A stretch of 46,447 nucleotides of DNA from Curvibacter sp. (GTDB lineage Bacteria > Pseudomonadota > Gammaproteobacteria > Burkholderiales > Burkholderiaceae_C). The notes under the pieces are model-generated. The model searched no databases, was not told the origin of the DNA, and saw nothing but the letters and a program-made list of their open reading frames with translations. The stretch covers positions 1 through 46,447 of the forward strand of contig JAFAMV010000006.1 of assembly GCA_019233055.1 (NCBI GenBank), in the 5' to 3' direction. Shown here in pieces: positions 1 to 10,941 of this stretch. Positions within the stretch are counted from its first letter, which is position 1; the number at the start of each line of letters is the position of its first letter. The position numbers and the translations under genes are program-made.

Positions 1-147
1 GACCCGAAGGTGTACACGGCCAAGCTGCCGGAGACGAACTACCAGGGTGTGACGGCCAAGATCAGCTTCGAGGCCAATGGCGAGCTGAAGAACCCGGCCA
101 TCACGCTGTACACCTACAAGGACGGCAAGAAGACGCCTCTGAACTGA
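1..147 (+). CDS. Branched-chain amino-acid ABC transporter substrate-binding protein, C-terminal fragment
   Basis: Only the last 48 codons lie in the window; the gene starts to the left of it. The visible tail has the pattern GVTAKISFEANGELKNPAI followed by TLYTYKDGK. This is typical of the extreme C-terminus of LivJ/LivK-type periplasmic binding proteins, in which a G-x-I-x-F-D-x-x-G-D segment precedes a final beta strand ending in Y-x-x-K-x-G-K. Such proteins capture leucine, isoleucine, valine or related ligands for a high-affinity importer. The fragment is short, so family membership is likely but ligand specificity cannot be judged. A perfect 12-bp hairpin follows 25 nt after the stop. 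Confidence 0.7.
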   Translation, partial: DPKVYTAKLPETNYQGVTAKISFEANGELKNPAITLYTYKDGKKTPLN

Positions 148-172
148 TCTTCCGGTTCAGCTCAGGTACGGA

Positions 173-201
173 GCAGGCATCGCCGCGCTGGCGATGCCTG
201 C
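173..201 (+). terminator. Strong 12-bp hairpin after the LivK-like gene
   Basis: The arms GCAGGCATCGCC (173-184) and GGCGATGCCTGC (190-201) are perfectly complementary around a 5-nt loop. The hairpin sits 25 nt after the stop at 147. No run of T follows, so it may be a U-less terminator or an mRNA 3'-end stabiliser rather than a classical intrinsic terminator. Because the arms are palindromic it would form on either strand. It also lies just ahead of the next binding-protein gene, so a role in that gene's leader is possible. Confidence 0.5.
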
Positions 202-230
202 GGTTCATCTCTTCGGCGGCGGATTCCTTC

Positions 231-1172
231 ATGTTCAATTCTTCATGGCCGGGGCGGCAGCCTCGTCGGTCGGTGGCGGCACGGCTGGCCGTCGCCCTGT
301 TGGGGTGGGTGGGGCTTCTGTCGGTCGGTCCGGCAGGCGCTGCCGGCACCCTGGACAAGGTCCGCAGCAGCGGTGAACTGGTGATCGGCTACCGCGTCGA
401 TGCGGTCCCGTTCTCGTACAGCCTGCCTGGACAGACGCAGCCGGTGGGTTATGCCATCGACCTGTGCCGCAGCTTTGCCGATGCGCTTCGCAAGGAGCTC
501 AAGCTGCCCGCCCTGCAGGTGCGTTACCTGGCCGTGGACAACCGCGAGCGGTTCCCGGCCCTCGTCGAGGGCCGGATCGACCTCGAATGCGCCAACACGA
601 CCAACACACGCGAACGGCGCGAGAAGATCGGCGTGGCCTTCACCATCCCGCACTACATTGCCGGCACCCGCATGATGGTGCGCGCCGACAGCGGCATCCA
701 GCGCCTGGACGATCTGCAGGGCAAGACGGTGGTCACGACGCGGGGCACGACCTCGGTGGGCATCCTGCAGCAGAAGGACCGCGAGCTGGGCCTGAGACTG
801 CAGATCCAGGAGTGCGACGAGGACAAGCAGTGCTTCGAGCGCCTGAGCCGCAAGCAGGCCGACGCCTACATGATGGACGACATCCTGCTCTACAGCTTTC
901 GGGCTGCCTCGCCGACGCCGGAGGCTTTCTCGGTGGTGGGCAAGTTCATGTCCATCGAACCGCTGGCCGTGATGATGCGCAAGGACGATCCGGCCTTCAA
1001 GAAAGTCATCGACACCGAGATGTTGCGCCTGATCTACGAGCGCGAGCTGCAACGCCTCTACAGCCGGTGGTTCGAAGCACCGATCCCACCGCAAAACACC
1101 AATCTGCGGGTGCCCATGAGCTATCTGCAGCGCGATTTCCTCAAATTTCCATCTGACAGCGTGGCCGATTGA
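231..1172 (+). CDS. Periplasmic amino-acid (glutamate/aspartate-type) ABC substrate-binding protein, orphan
   Basis: A 313-residue protein of the polar amino-acid binding family (SBP_bac_3, GltI-like). A basic N-terminus and hydrophobic stretch (about residues 17-37, ending in AGAAG) look like a secretion signal. The mature part opens with LDKVRSSGELVIGYR and contains PFSY, VGYAIDLC, a DLECANTT segment, GKTVVTTRGTTSV and a C-terminal WFEAPIPP motif, all typical of GltI-type proteins. It resembles the products at 23660-24580 and 24671-25570. No permease or ATPase gene adjoins it, so it probably feeds a transporter encoded elsewhere, perhaps the gltJKL system in this window. The start at 231 has only a weak ribosome site; an alternative ATG lies at 245 in another frame. 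The ligand is not certain. Confidence 0.85.
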   Translation: MFNSSWPGRQPRRSVAARLAVALLGWVGLLSVGPAGAAGTLDKVRSSGELVIGYRVDAVPFSYSLPGQTQPVGYAIDLCRSFADALRKELKLPALQVRYLAVDNRERFPALVEGRIDLECANTTNTRERREKIGVAFTIPHYIAGTRMMVRADSGIQRLDDLQGKTVVTTRGTTSVGILQQKDRELGLRLQIQECDEDKQCFERLSRKQADAYMMDDILLYSFRAASPTPEAFSVVGKFMSIEPLAVMMRKDDPAFKKVIDTEMLRLIYERELQRLYSRWFEAPIPPQNTNLRVPMSYLQRDFLKFPSDSVAD

Positions 1173-1232
1173 GCCGCCATCGCCGGCGGCCTTCGGCAGG
1201 CCGGAAGCGGATCGGGTCAGGAGCCTGAGAGC

Positions 1233-2621
<1,389 letters not shown>

Positions 2622-2633
2622 GCCGGTGCGGGG

Positions 2634-4574
2634 TCAGCTGTGCTGGAAGGACATGTAGATGCCGCAGCCCAGGTAGAGGTCGTCCACCGCCTGGACGAAG
2701 GACATCTTCTGCTCGATCCTCTGGGTCACCGGATGGGTGATCTCGTACTCGACCCAGCCCGGACCGGCCTGGCATTGCGCGGCGATCGCGCGCAGCAGGC
2801 CTTCGCCATCCACGCCGGCGATCTCCTGGACCCGGGTGCCCACTTTGGCCGGGTTGCCGCCGAAGGCCAGGTAGCGCCCCTGGACATCGAGGGCGAAGAC
2901 GTACATGTCCCGGTCGTGGAAGCCATTGCTGCGTTCGGTCAGACCTTGCAGAAAGGTCTCGCGCGAGCCCGTCTGACGTCGGAATTCGACAGCCCGGCGC
3001 ACCAGGGCCCTGGCCTCCACGGCGACACCCTGTTGCAGTTTGAACTGGCCGATGGCCGAGGCCAGCACGCCGGCCCGGGTTTCCAGGAGGCCGGCTTCGT
3101 GCACCGCCTGCTCGACCATCCGTGCGTTGCGCTGCGTCAGCTCGTCGAGCTGGCGCACGGCCGACGAGATCTCGCCGATGCCGGTGCTCTGGTCGGCGCT
3201 GGCGCGGGAGATCGTCGACACACTGTCGGACACCTCGCGGATGCCGGCGACGATCCGGTTCATCGCCTCTCCCGTGGCCCTCATGAGGGTCATGCTGCTG
3301 TCCACCTGCTCGCCCGAGGACTGGATCAACTCGCGGATCTCGCGGGCGCTGGCGGACGAGCGTTGGGCCAGGGTCCGCACCTCGCCGGCCACGACGGCAA
3401 AACCTCGGCCCGATTCGCCGGCCCGGGCGGCCTCGACGGCCGCATTGAGGGCCAGGATGTTGGTCTGGAAGGCGATGCCGTCGATGACGCCGATGATGTC
3501 GTTCATGTGCTGGGCGCTGCGCTGCACCGCGCTGACCGACTCCACACAGACCGCCATGGACTGGGCCCCCTGCTCGGCGATGCCGCGCACCTGGGTGGCC
3601 TGCTGGTTGACCTGTTCGGCGGTCGAGGCGTTCTGCTGCACGGTGTTGGCCAGATCCTGCACGCTGGCCGAAGTCTGTTCGAGGTTGGCGGCCTGCTGCT
3701 CGGTGCGGTCTGACAGCGAGCGGTTGCCGGCGCTCTGCAGTTGACCGGTGTGGGCCACCAGCACCGCATGGCTGCCCACGGTGGCCACCATGCCGGACAC
3801 GTTGTCGATCATCTGGGCCAGCGAGGTCATCAACTGGCCGAATTCATCGCGGCCGGAGCGGTCCAACTGGACGTTGAGATTGCCATGGGCAATTTCGTGA
3901 GCGGCATCGATGGCCTGCGCCAGGGGCTTCTGGATGGATCTGACCAGCAGGTGTGCACCCACGAAAAGTCCCAGGATCAGCAGCCCCAACAGGCTCAGGA
4001 CCAACACGTTCATGCGGTTGCGGGCCTGTCCCTGCTCGACCAGGAAGCGGTTCATGGACTGCTCCTCCTGGTCGACAAACTGGTGCATGGCCTGGAGGTA
4101 GCTTGTCGCTGCGGGCCTGTATTGCGTCGACAGCACCTTCTGTGCCTCGTCCTGCTCACCGGCCTTCTTGAGTTCGAGCAGGCGGCCGCGCAGGGCCAAC
4201 ATGGCGCTGCGGTGCTGTGACACCTGGGCGAGCAGTTCCTGCTCGCGGGCATCGAGCGGCATGGCCTCGATCTTCTTCTGCAACAGCCCGATCTGCTGCG
4301 AGGTCTCGATCATCTCGGCCTGGAAAAGCGCCACGACGGGGGCTTCGGAACTGCTGACCACCGCCAGGGCCCGTGTGGCATTGGTCCGCGTCAGGGCCTC
4401 CCATTGGGAGATCGTGTTCATGCGTTCGAACAGGGCTTCGATGCGCTGGTCCATGGCACTTTGCAGGCGGCCTGTCTGGACGACGGTGCCGATCCCCAAG
4501 GTGGCCAGGGTCAGCGACAACAGGCCGATGGCCAGCCAGAGCTTGGTGGCGATGCGCAGATGTTTGAATGTCAT
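2634..4574 (-). CDS. Methyl-accepting chemotaxis protein with a C-terminal Cache-like domain
   Basis: A 646-residue chemoreceptor. It has TM1 at about residues 12-32, a periplasmic four-helix-bundle region (33-188), TM2 at 189-211, HAMP at 211-265, and a long cytoplasmic signalling coiled coil. The highly conserved tip [20 protein letters not shown] lies at 364-383. Unlike classical receptors, which end soon after the coiled coil, this one continues about 125 residues past residue 520. The extra region contains [21 protein letters not shown], then [14 protein letters not shown], then WVEYEITHP and YLGCGIYMS. That order resembles a single Cache ligand-binding domain placed in the cytoplasm. 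No NWETF-type tail is present. It probably senses small molecules and signals to CheA/CheW; the ligand is unknown. It is transcribed alone, convergent with sdaA. Confidence 0.93.
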   Translation of the reverse strand: MTFKHLRIATKLWLAIGLLSLTLATLGIGTVVQTGRLQSAMDQRIEALFERMNTISQWEALTRTNATRALAVVSSSEAPVVALFQAEMIETSQQIGLLQKKIEAMPLDAREQELLAQVSQHRSAMLALRGRLLELKKAGEQDEAQKVLSTQYRPAATSYLQAMHQFVDQEEQSMNRFLVEQGQARNRMNVLVLSLLGLLILGLFVGAHLLVRSIQKPLAQAIDAAHEIAHGNLNVQLDRSGRDEFGQLMTSLAQMIDNVSGMVATVGSHAVLVAHTGQLQSAGNRSLSDRTEQQAANLEQTSASVQDLANTVQQNASTAEQVNQQATQVRGIAEQGAQSMAVCVESVSAVQRSAQHMNDIIGVIDGIAFQTNILALNAAVEAARAGESGRGFAVVAGEVRTLAQRSSASAREIRELIQSSGEQVDSSMTLMRATGEAMNRIVAGIREVSDSVSTISRASADQSTGIGEISSAVRQLDELTQRNARMVEQAVHEAGLLETRAGVLASAIGQFKLQQGVAVEARALVRRAVEFRRQTGSRETFLQGLTERSNGFHDRDMYVFALDVQGRYLAFGGNPAKVGTRVQEIAGVDGEGLLRAIAAQCQAGPGWVEYEITHPVTQRIEQKMSFVQAVDDLYLGCGIYMSFQHS

Positions 4575-4744
4575 GCAACCCTCGTTCTTCCAGTCGTCCG
4601 GATCGTGGCCTGGCGCAGGCCATCGCCGTCAGGCGACCGCAGCGCTCATTATTGGGCCAGCCGGGATGAATGGAAATCAGTGTCGCCAGCGCGCAGGCGC
4701 TGTGCCGTTGCGCAACAGAGAAAATGACCAGGCCTTGATCTGCG

Positions 4745-5530
4745 TCAGGTGTCGCGGTGCAGGCGTCCGAGGAAGGCCCGGGTGGCCGGCTGCTGCGGCT
4801 GATCGATCACCTGCGCCGGGGGGCCGGCTTCGACCACCACGCCGTCGCGCATGAAGACGACCTGGTCGGCCACCTCGCGGGCAAAGGCGATCTCGTGGGT
4901 CACCAGCACCATGGTCATGCCCTCGCGCGCCAGGGCCTTGATGACGCCCAGCACCTCGGCCACCAGCTCCGGGTCCAGGGCCGAGGTGGCCTCGTCGAAC
5001 AGCATCACCGCCGGTTGCATGGCCAGGGCCCGTGCGATTGCGACCCGCTGTTTCTGGCCGCCCGAGAGTTTGTCGGGCGGGCTGTCGGCGCGGTCGGCCA
5101 GGCCCACCTTTTCCAGCAGGCTGCGGGCCAGGGCCTCGGCTTCGGCCCGGGGGCGCCGCAGCACGGTGAGCGGGCCTTCCATGACGTTGTGCAGGGCGGT
5201 CATGTGGGGGAACAGGTTGAAATGCTGGAACACCATGCCGGTGCCCGCCCTGAAGGCGGCCAGTTGCCGGTCCTTGGGCAGCCGGGTGGCCCGGCCCTGG
5301 AACGCCAGCTGCTGGTCGCCGACACGGATCTCGCCGCCGTCCGGCACGGTCAGCAGGTTGATGCAGCGCAGCAGGGTGGATTTGCCCGAGCCCGACGGGC
5401 CGATCAGGGCCACCACCGAGCCGCGCGGCACCTCCAGCGAGATGTCTTTCAGGACCTCGTGGCTGCCAAAGGATTTCTTCAGGCCCCGGATCGCGATCAG
5501 GGGCGCTTGGCGGGCGTCGGCAGGGCTCAT
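4745..5530 (-). CDS. Amino-acid ABC transporter ATP-binding protein (GlnQ/HisP type)
   Basis: A 261-residue ATPase of a polar amino-acid importer. Visible motifs are Walker [11 protein letters not shown]-loop region GMVFQHFNLFPH, signature [15 protein letters not shown], Walker B VMLFDEATSALDPE and the switch His in VLVTHEIAFA. It is the last gene of a three-gene minus-strand operon: its ATG overlaps the permease stop (ATGA overlap at 5527-5530), which suggests translational coupling. It is slightly longer at the N-terminus (about 8 residues) than usual GlnQ. Substrate specificity cannot be read from the ATPase. Confidence 0.95.
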   Translation of the reverse strand: MSPADARQAPLIAIRGLKKSFGSHEVLKDISLEVPRGSVVALIGPSGSGKSTLLRCINLLTVPDGGEIRVGDQQLAFQGRATRLPKDRQLAAFRAGTGMVFQHFNLFPHMTALHNVMEGPLTVLRRPRAEAEALARSLLEKVGLADRADSPPDKLSGGQKQRVAIARALAMQPAVMLFDEATSALDPELVAEVLGVIKALAREGMTMVLVTHEIAFAREVADQVVFMRDGVVVEAGPPAQVIDQPQQPATRAFLGRLHRDT

Positions 5531-6195
5531 GTTCCGGCAGCCTGGGAGGCGTTGTGTTCGAGCCGTTTGGCCCAGATGGTGACGGGCAGCAGCACCACGA
5601 AGTAGCCCAGCGCGATCACGCTGTAGACCTCCAGCGGCCGGTAGCTGTCATGGGCGATCACCTGCCCCTGGTAGAGCAGGTCGGGCACGGCCAGCACCGA
5701 CAGCAGCGAGGTGTTCTTGAGCTGCATGATCGACTGGTTCATCAGGGGCGGCACCATGCGGCGCAGCGCCTGCGGCAGCACCACGCGGCGCATGATCTGG
5801 GCGCGGGTCATGCCCAGGGCCATGCCGGCTTCGCGCTGGCCGATGTCGGTGGAGATGATGCCGGCGCGGATGATCTCGGAGTAGAAGGCGCCGCCATACA
5901 GGCTCAGGCAGATGGCCGCTGCCATCGGCGCCGACAGCTCGATGCCGGTCAGCACCGGCAGCGCGTAGTAGAACCAGACCAGTTGCACCAGCACCGGTGT
6001 GCAGCGGAAGACCTCGATGTAGGCGCGCAGGGGCGCCGTGACGAGGGGCAGGCCCGAGAGCCGGCCGATGCCGGCGACCAGGCCGACCAGCAGACCCAGC
6101 ACCACGCACAGCACCGTGAACAGCAGGGTGTAGCCCATGCCGCTGACCAGGAGGGTGTGGTACTTCCAGAGGCTCTCAAAATTCCACTGGTACAT
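5527..6195 (-). CDS. Amino-acid ABC transporter permease (HisM/GlnP family)
   Basis: A 222-residue inner-membrane permease with about five hydrophobic segments. The conserved EAA loop reads REAGMALGMTRAQIMRRVVLPQA (about residues 141-163), the site that docks to the ATPase. The N-terminus MYQWNFESLWKYHTLLVSGM is typical of GltK/HisM-type permeases, and ELFR-like EVFRCTPVLVQL precedes the second helix. Only one permease is present in the operon, so it probably works as a homodimer. It starts 11 nt after the binding-protein stop and overlaps the ATPase start by 4 nt. Confidence 0.95.
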   Translation of the reverse strand: MYQWNFESLWKYHTLLVSGMGYTLLFTVLCVVLGLLVGLVAGIGRLSGLPLVTAPLRAYIEVFRCTPVLVQLVWFYYALPVLTGIELSAPMAAAICLSLYGGAFYSEIIRAGIISTDIGQREAGMALGMTRAQIMRRVVLPQALRRMVPPLMNQSIMQLKNTSLLSVLAVPDLLYQGQVIAHDSYRPLEVYSVIALGYFVVLLPVTIWAKRLEHNASQAAGT

Positions 6196-6206
6196 CAGCC
6201 GCCCGC

Positions 6207-7043
6207 TCAGAACTTGACTTCGGGCGGGAAGGCCGAGGGCTTCACCCCGACCAGTTTCTCCATGTTGCGCAGGATCACGCCCTTGACCTCGCCCTTGCTG
6301 CGTTCTTCGGCGATCCAGCCGTTGATGGCCTTCTGGAACGAGGGATCGGCTTCCTTGCGGATGCCGATCGAGACCGGTGCGGTCTCGACCGGCGTCGGGA
6401 TCGACATCTGGCCCACGTCGGGGCGCTTGAGCAGCAGGGGCTCGGCGAGCAGCACCACCAGGATCTGGCAGTCGGCACGGCCGGCCTGCAAGGCCATGGT
6501 GGCGGCGCCCGAGTTCTCGAGGCGGCTCACATTGGCCTGCGTCAGCACGCGGGTGGCCAGCTGGTCATGGCTGGAGCCGATGTCCACCGCCACCTTGGTC
6601 TCGGCCGTGTTGAGCTGGGCCCAGGTCTTGGGCTGCAGGCCCTTCTTGCAGACCACGGTGTAGGTGTTGTCGAACAGGGTGTCGGTGAAGCCGACCACTT
6701 CGCGGCGCGCCGGCGTGGGCGCCATGCCGAACATCACATCGATCTTGTTGGACTGCAGGTCGAGCACCGCATTGCCCCAGGTGGTCTCGACGTATTCGAC
6801 ATGGGCGCCGAACTTGCGGGCCAGGCTTTCCGCGAACTCGGGACCGAAGCCGTCCCATTTCTGGCTGATCAGGTCCTTGTTGAAATAGGGCACGGCCCCG
6901 GCCACGGCACCGATGCGCAGGGTCTTGGTGCGCGTCACGCGGGCCAAGGCGGTTTCGGTGCTGTCCTGGGCCTGTGCCCCGGCGAGGGTCGTCAGGCAGG
7001 CCAGGGCCAGCAGGCCCTGCAGGAATCGTCGTGTCGGCAGCAT
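6207..7043 (-). CDS. Periplasmic amino-acid ABC substrate-binding protein
   Basis: A 278-residue member of the SBP_bac_3 family with a signal peptide (TRRFLQGLLALACLTTLAGAQA). The body has KTLRIGAVAGAVPYF, FGPEFAESLARKFG, a lobe-swap segment IDVMFGMAPTPARREVVGFT and a C-terminal helix ending near FPPEVKF. I chose the ATG at 7043 because a GGAGA ribosome site lies about 6 nt upstream; an in-frame ATG at 7064 would add seven residues but has no such site. It is the first gene of the operon with the permease and ATPase. It is clearly distinct from the GltI-like proteins elsewhere in the window, so a different amino acid is likely. Confidence 0.93.
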   Translation of the reverse strand: MLPTRRFLQGLLALACLTTLAGAQAQDSTETALARVTRTKTLRIGAVAGAVPYFNKDLISQKWDGFGPEFAESLARKFGAHVEYVETTWGNAVLDLQSNKIDVMFGMAPTPARREVVGFTDTLFDNTYTVVCKKGLQPKTWAQLNTAETKVAVDIGSSHDQLATRVLTQANVSRLENSGAATMALQAGRADCQILVVLLAEPLLLKRPDVGQMSIPTPVETAPVSIGIRKEADPSFQKAINGWIAEERSKGEVKGVILRNMEKLVGVKPSAFPPEVKF

Positions 7044-7221
7044 GGGAATCTCCAGAAGGCGCATTGTTGCAGCCCGGCCGAGAGCAAATCACGTGCCGGG
7101 CATGCCGCAGGGGTTGAAATGGATCGCTGCGGAATCATACGGCCCCGCCGCAGCCCCTTGCAGCAGTGGCAACCCTGCGCCCCGGTCGTGGCCGCCCGCC
7201 CCCCGGGGCGGGGGAGCGTCT

Positions 7222-10200
7222 TCAGTGTCCGCCCACGATGGCGATGCCGCGGAACTGGCCGGCCTCGCCGCTGTCCTGGGGGCGGGCGTAGCGGGTGGGG
7301 TCGAAGCGGTGCAGCAGCTCGGCTTCGCGTCGGCGGGCCTGCGCCACCTCGCGCGCCTTGACATGGCCGTAGCCGCGCATCGATTGCGGCAGGGTCAGCA
7401 GTTCGGCGGCCAGGCCCAGCCGGTCAGGCGCGCCGGTCTGCAACTGGCCCAGCAGTTCGCCCACCAGGGCCTCGTACCAGTCCACCAGCGCGCGCTCCTC
7501 GCGGCGTTCGGCCGTGTGGCCGAAGGGATCGAAGACCGTGCCGCGCAGCACTTTGCCGCGTGCCAGCAGCCGCATGGCCGGCCGCATCCAGGCCCCGAGC
7601 CGGATCTTGGCCGGTGCCACACCCTGTTTCGGCCGCGAGAGCAGGGGCGGGGCCATGTAGAACTCGAGTTGAAGCTCGCCTTCGAACTGCTGGGCCAGCG
7701 CGGCCTCGAAGGCCGGATCGCTGTAGAGCCGGGCCACCTCGTACTCGTCCTTGTAGGCCATCAACTTGCGGGCGCTGCGGGCCACGGCCAGGCTCAGCGG
7801 GCTGCCTCGGGGCAGGCCCAGCCGGCGTTCCGTCTCACAGGCCTGCTGCACCAGGGCTTCGAAGCGGGCGGCATAGGCCCGATCCTGGTAGGCCACGAGG
7901 AGTTCGCGGCCCCGTTGGAGCAGTTCGTCCAGGCTCTCTGCCCGGGGCGCTTCGGCCGGTGCCTGCAGCAGGGCCTCGCAGGCCTGCGGGTCGGCGGCTG
8001 CCAGACGCCCCAGCGAGAAGGCCGTCAGGTTGGTGGCGACGGCCACGCCGTTGAGTTCGATGGCCCGGGTCAGGGCCTGCAGGCTGACCGGCACCAGGCC
8101 GCGCTGCCAGGCATAGCCCATGGCCAGGATGTTGGAGACGATGGTGTCGCCGAGGAATTGCTCGGCCAGGGCCTGGGCGTCGAAGGTCTCGAGCTGATCG
8201 GCGCCCGCCACGTAGGCCAGTTTCTCAAGCAGCAGGGGGACCTGCAGGCTGGCGTCGGGGTTCTTCAGCGATTCGGCCACCGGCACCCCGTGGGTGTTGG
8301 CCAGCACGCGGGTGCGGCCGTGGCGCACGGTCTGCAAGGCCTCGGGCGAGGCTGCCACCACCACGTCGCAGGCCAGCAGGGCGTCGGCCTGTTGGGTGTC
8401 GATGCGCACCTGGTTGAGGCGTTCGGGCCGATCCGCCAGGCGCACGAAGGACAGCACCGAGCCGCCCTTCTGGGCAAAGCCCATGAAATCGAGCACGCTG
8501 GCGCTCTTGCCTTCGAGGTGGGCGGCCATCGCGATCACCGCGCCCACGGTCACCACGCCGGTGCCGCCCACGCCGGTGACCAGCAGGTCGTAGGGGCCGG
8601 TCCAGTCATGGGGCGCAGGCTGGGGCAGGGCGCCCACCATCTGGGCAAAGCGCTCCGAGGCCTCGGCCAGGGCGCCCATCTTGCGCCGCAGCTTGCCGCC
8701 GCGCACGCCCACGAAGCTGGGGCAGAAGCCCTTGGCGCAGCTGTAGTCCTTGTTGCAGCTGCTCTGGTCGACGCGGCGCTTGCGGCCCAGCGGGGTCTCG
8801 TGCGGCAGCACGGCCACGCAGTTGCTCTGCACCGAGCAGTCGCCGCAGCCTTCGCAGACGGCCTCGTGGATGAAGAGCCGGCGTTCCGGGTCGACCATCT
8901 CGCCCTTCTTGCGGCGCCGCCGCTTCTCGGCGGCACAGGTCTGTTCGTAGATCAGCACCGTGACGCCGGGCACCTCGCGCAGGCGGCGCTGCACCGCGTC
9001 GAGTTCGGCGCGGTCGTGGAATTCGGTGCCGGCCGGGAAGCGGTGCTTCTGGCTGTCGTACTTGCCGATGTCGTCGGACAGCACCACCACCTGCCGCACG
9101 CCCTCGCTCTCGACCTGGCGGGCGATGGCGTCGACGCTGATGACGCCGTCCACCGGCTGGCCGCCGGTCATGGCCACGGCATCGTTGAACAGGATCTTGT
9201 AGGTCAGGGTGGCCTTGGCCGCCACGGCCTGCCGGATGGCCAGGTAGCCCGAGTGGTAGTAGGTGCCGTCGCCGAGGTTCTGGAACACATGGGGCACCCG
9301 CGTGAACAGCGAGTGCGAGACCCAGTCGACGCCTTCACCGCCCATCTGGATCAGGCCTGCGGTCTGGCGGTCCATCCAGTTGGCCATGAAGTGGCAGCCG
9401 ATGCCGGCGCGGGCGGTCGAGCCCTCGGGCACCACGGTCGAGGTGTTGTGCGGGCAGCCGGCGCAGAAATAGGGCAGGCGCTTGACGCTGTCGGCCCGGT
9501 TGGAGAGCAGCGCCGGCGGGGTGAAGTCGCGCACATGGCGGCGGTGGTCGTTGAAGGTGCCGTTGTCGGGGAAATGCCGCACCAGCCAGTCGGCCACCAG
9601 CTCGATGAGGCGCGAGGGCCGCAGCTCGCCCAGCGACGAGACCAGGGGCTGCCCCAGCGCATCGTGCTTGCCGATGAGGGCGGGGCGCCTATCGGCGGGG
9701 GCGTTGTAGAACAGGTCGCGCAGCTGCTGCTCGACGACCGCGCCTTTCTCCTCGATCACCAGGATCTCGCGCAGCCCCTGGGCGAAGGCCTGGACCCGGG
9801 TCGTCTCGATCGGGAACGACAGCCCCACCTTGTAGACCCGCACCCCGGCCCGCGCCAGCATCTCGGGGCTGATCTCGAGGCGCCGGAGCACTTCCATCAG
9901 GTCGTAGTGCGCCTTGCCGCAGGTGATGATGCCGACCTCGGCCTGCGGCGACTCGATGACGTGGCGGTCGATGCTGTTGACCCGGGCAAAGGCGGCCACG
10001 GCCTGCAGCTTGTCGGCCAGGCGCGATTCGATGCGCAGCGAGGGCAGATCGGGCCAGCGGTAGTGCAGGCCGTCGGCAGGCGCCTGGTGGCCGGTCAGGG
10101 CCTGCACCTCGTCGGCGCCGTACCAGGCGGCCATGCGCTGGTTCAGCAGGTCGAGGTCGACGGTGGCGCCGCTTTCCACCACCTCGGACAGGGCGGTGAA

Positions 10201-10827
10201 GCCCACCCAGTTGCCGCTGTAGCGCGACAGGGCCCAGCCGTACAGGCCGAACTCGAGGTACTCGGCGACATTGGCCGGTGCCACGATGGGCATGTGGTAG
10301 GCCTGCAGCAGCTGGTCGCTCTGGTGCGGCATGGACGAGGACACGCAGCCGTGGTCGTCACCGGCCACCACCAGCACGCCGCCGCGCGGCGAAGACCCAT
10401 AGGCATTGCCATGCTTGAGCGCATCGCCGGCGCGGTCGACGCCCGGCCCCTTGCCGTACCACATGGCGTAGACCGCATCGACGGTGCGTTCGGGGTCGGA
10501 CTCGACCCGCTGGGTGCCCAGGACCTGGGTGGCGCCCAGTTCCTCGTTGATGGCGGGGATGAAGCGGACGCCATGGTCGGAGAATTTTTTTCCGACCTTC
10601 CAGATCGCCTGGTCGAGCATGCCCAGCGGCGAGCCCCGGTAGCCGCTGACAAAGCCCTGGGTGTTCAGGCCCTGGGCCTGGTCCCGGCTGCGCTGCATCA
10701 GCAGCAGGCGCACCAGGGCCTGGGTTCCGGTGAGGAACACCTGTCCGGACTCGGCCCACAGGTTGTCGGACAGTTTGAAATCGGGGCGGAAACCGGTGCT
10801 CGGCAGGGTTTCAGGGCTTGTCTTCAT
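7222..10827 (-). CDS. Indolepyruvate:ferredoxin oxidoreductase family protein (fused IorA-IorB type)
   Basis: A 1201-residue single-chain enzyme of the TPP- and iron-sulfur-dependent 2-oxoacid oxidoreductases. Members oxidatively decarboxylate aryl pyruvates such as indolepyruvate to acyl-CoA. The N-terminal pyrimidine-binding region has GFVSGYRGSPLGMLD, and the TPP-binding region (near residue 505) has GGEGVDW and NLGDGTYYHSG. A cysteine-rich ferredoxin-like insert (about 655-710) has CEGCGDC and CNKDYSCAKGFCPSF. The gamma (IorB-like) domain begins near 745 with VTGVGGTGVVT and FAQKGGSV. The fused form is common in beta- and alphaproteobacteria. It is divergent from an Lrp-type regulator, its likely controller. 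It probably acts in aromatic or branched-chain amino-acid breakdown; the exact oxoacid is not provable here. Confidence 0.93.
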   Translation of the reverse strand: MKTSPETLPSTGFRPDFKLSDNLWAESGQVFLTGTQALVRLLLMQRSRDQAQGLNTQGFVSGYRGSPLGMLDQAIWKVGKKFSDHGVRFIPAINEELGATQVLGTQRVESDPERTVDAVYAMWYGKGPGVDRAGDALKHGNAYGSSPRGGVLVVAGDDHGCVSSSMPHQSDQLLQAYHMPIVAPANVAEYLEFGLYGWALSRYSGNWVGFTALSEVVESGATVDLDLLNQRMAAWYGADEVQALTGHQAPADGLHYRWPDLPSLRIESRLADKLQAVAAFARVNSIDRHVIESPQAEVGIITCGKAHYDLMEVLRRLEISPEMLARAGVRVYKVGLSFPIETTRVQAFAQGLREILVIEEKGAVVEQQLRDLFYNAPADRRPALIGKHDALGQPLVSSLGELRPSRLIELVADWLVRHFPDNGTFNDHRRHVRDFTPPALLSNRADSVKRLPYFCAGCPHNTSTVVPEGSTARAGIGCHFMANWMDRQTAGLIQMGGEGVDWVSHSLFTRVPHVFQNLGDGTYYHSGYLAIRQAVAAKATLTYKILFNDAVAMTGGQPVDGVISVDAIARQVESEGVRQVVVLSDDIGKYDSQKHRFPAGTEFHDRAELDAVQRRLREVPGVTVLIYEQTCAAEKRRRRKKGEMVDPERRLFIHEAVCEGCGDCSVQSNCVAVLPHETPLGRKRRVDQSSCNKDYSCAKGFCPSFVGVRGGKLRRKMGALAEASERFAQMVGALPQPAPHDWTGPYDLLVTGVGGTGVVTVGAVIAMAAHLEGKSASVLDFMGFAQKGGSVLSFVRLADRPERLNQVRIDTQQADALLACDVVVAASPEALQTVRHGRTRVLANTHGVPVAESLKNPDASLQVPLLLEKLAYVAGADQLETFDAQALAEQFLGDTIVSNILAMGYAWQRGLVPVSLQALTRAIELNGVAVATNLTAFSLGRLAAADPQACEALLQAPAEAPRAESLDELLQRGRELLVAYQDRAYAARFEALVQQACETERRLGLPRGSPLSLAVARSARKLMAYKDEYEVARLYSDPAFEAALAQQFEGELQLEFYMAPPLLSRPKQGVAPAKIRLGAWMRPAMRLLARGKVLRGTVFDPFGHTAERREERALVDWYEALVGELLGQLQTGAPDRLGLAAELLTLPQSMRGYGHVKAREVAQARRREAELLHRFDPTRYARPQDSGEAGQFRGIAIVGGH

Positions 10828-10941
10828 GGTTCTTCTCGGTCATCAAGGGGTTGCCGGAAGCTTAGACGCCGAGGCCGGAAATACCATTTTTTGTTTTTGC
10901 CGATTGGCTTGAAAATAGAAAAACGATTTCCGAAAAAGCCC
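10828..10941. promoter_or_regulatory. Divergent control region with a 7-bp inverted repeat
   Basis: This 114-bp gap separates the oxidoreductase (minus) from the Lrp regulator (plus). It is strikingly AT-rich for this window, with T-rich and A-rich tracts between 10885 and 10925. The inverted repeat CGGAAAT (10876-10882) and ATTTCCG (10926-10932) brackets the tracts. AT tracts flanked by such arms fit the bending-prone sites bound by Lrp/AsnC proteins, but no close match to a published consensus is claimed. It is the obvious place for autoregulation and control of the oxidoreductase. Confidence 0.5.

Noticed and set aside
6913..10941. Long plus-strand open frame running into the Lrp gene
   Set aside because: The part before 10942 is antisense to the oxidoreductase and its composition (Gly/His/Gln/Val-rich) is that of a shadow; only the last 159 codons are a real regulator.
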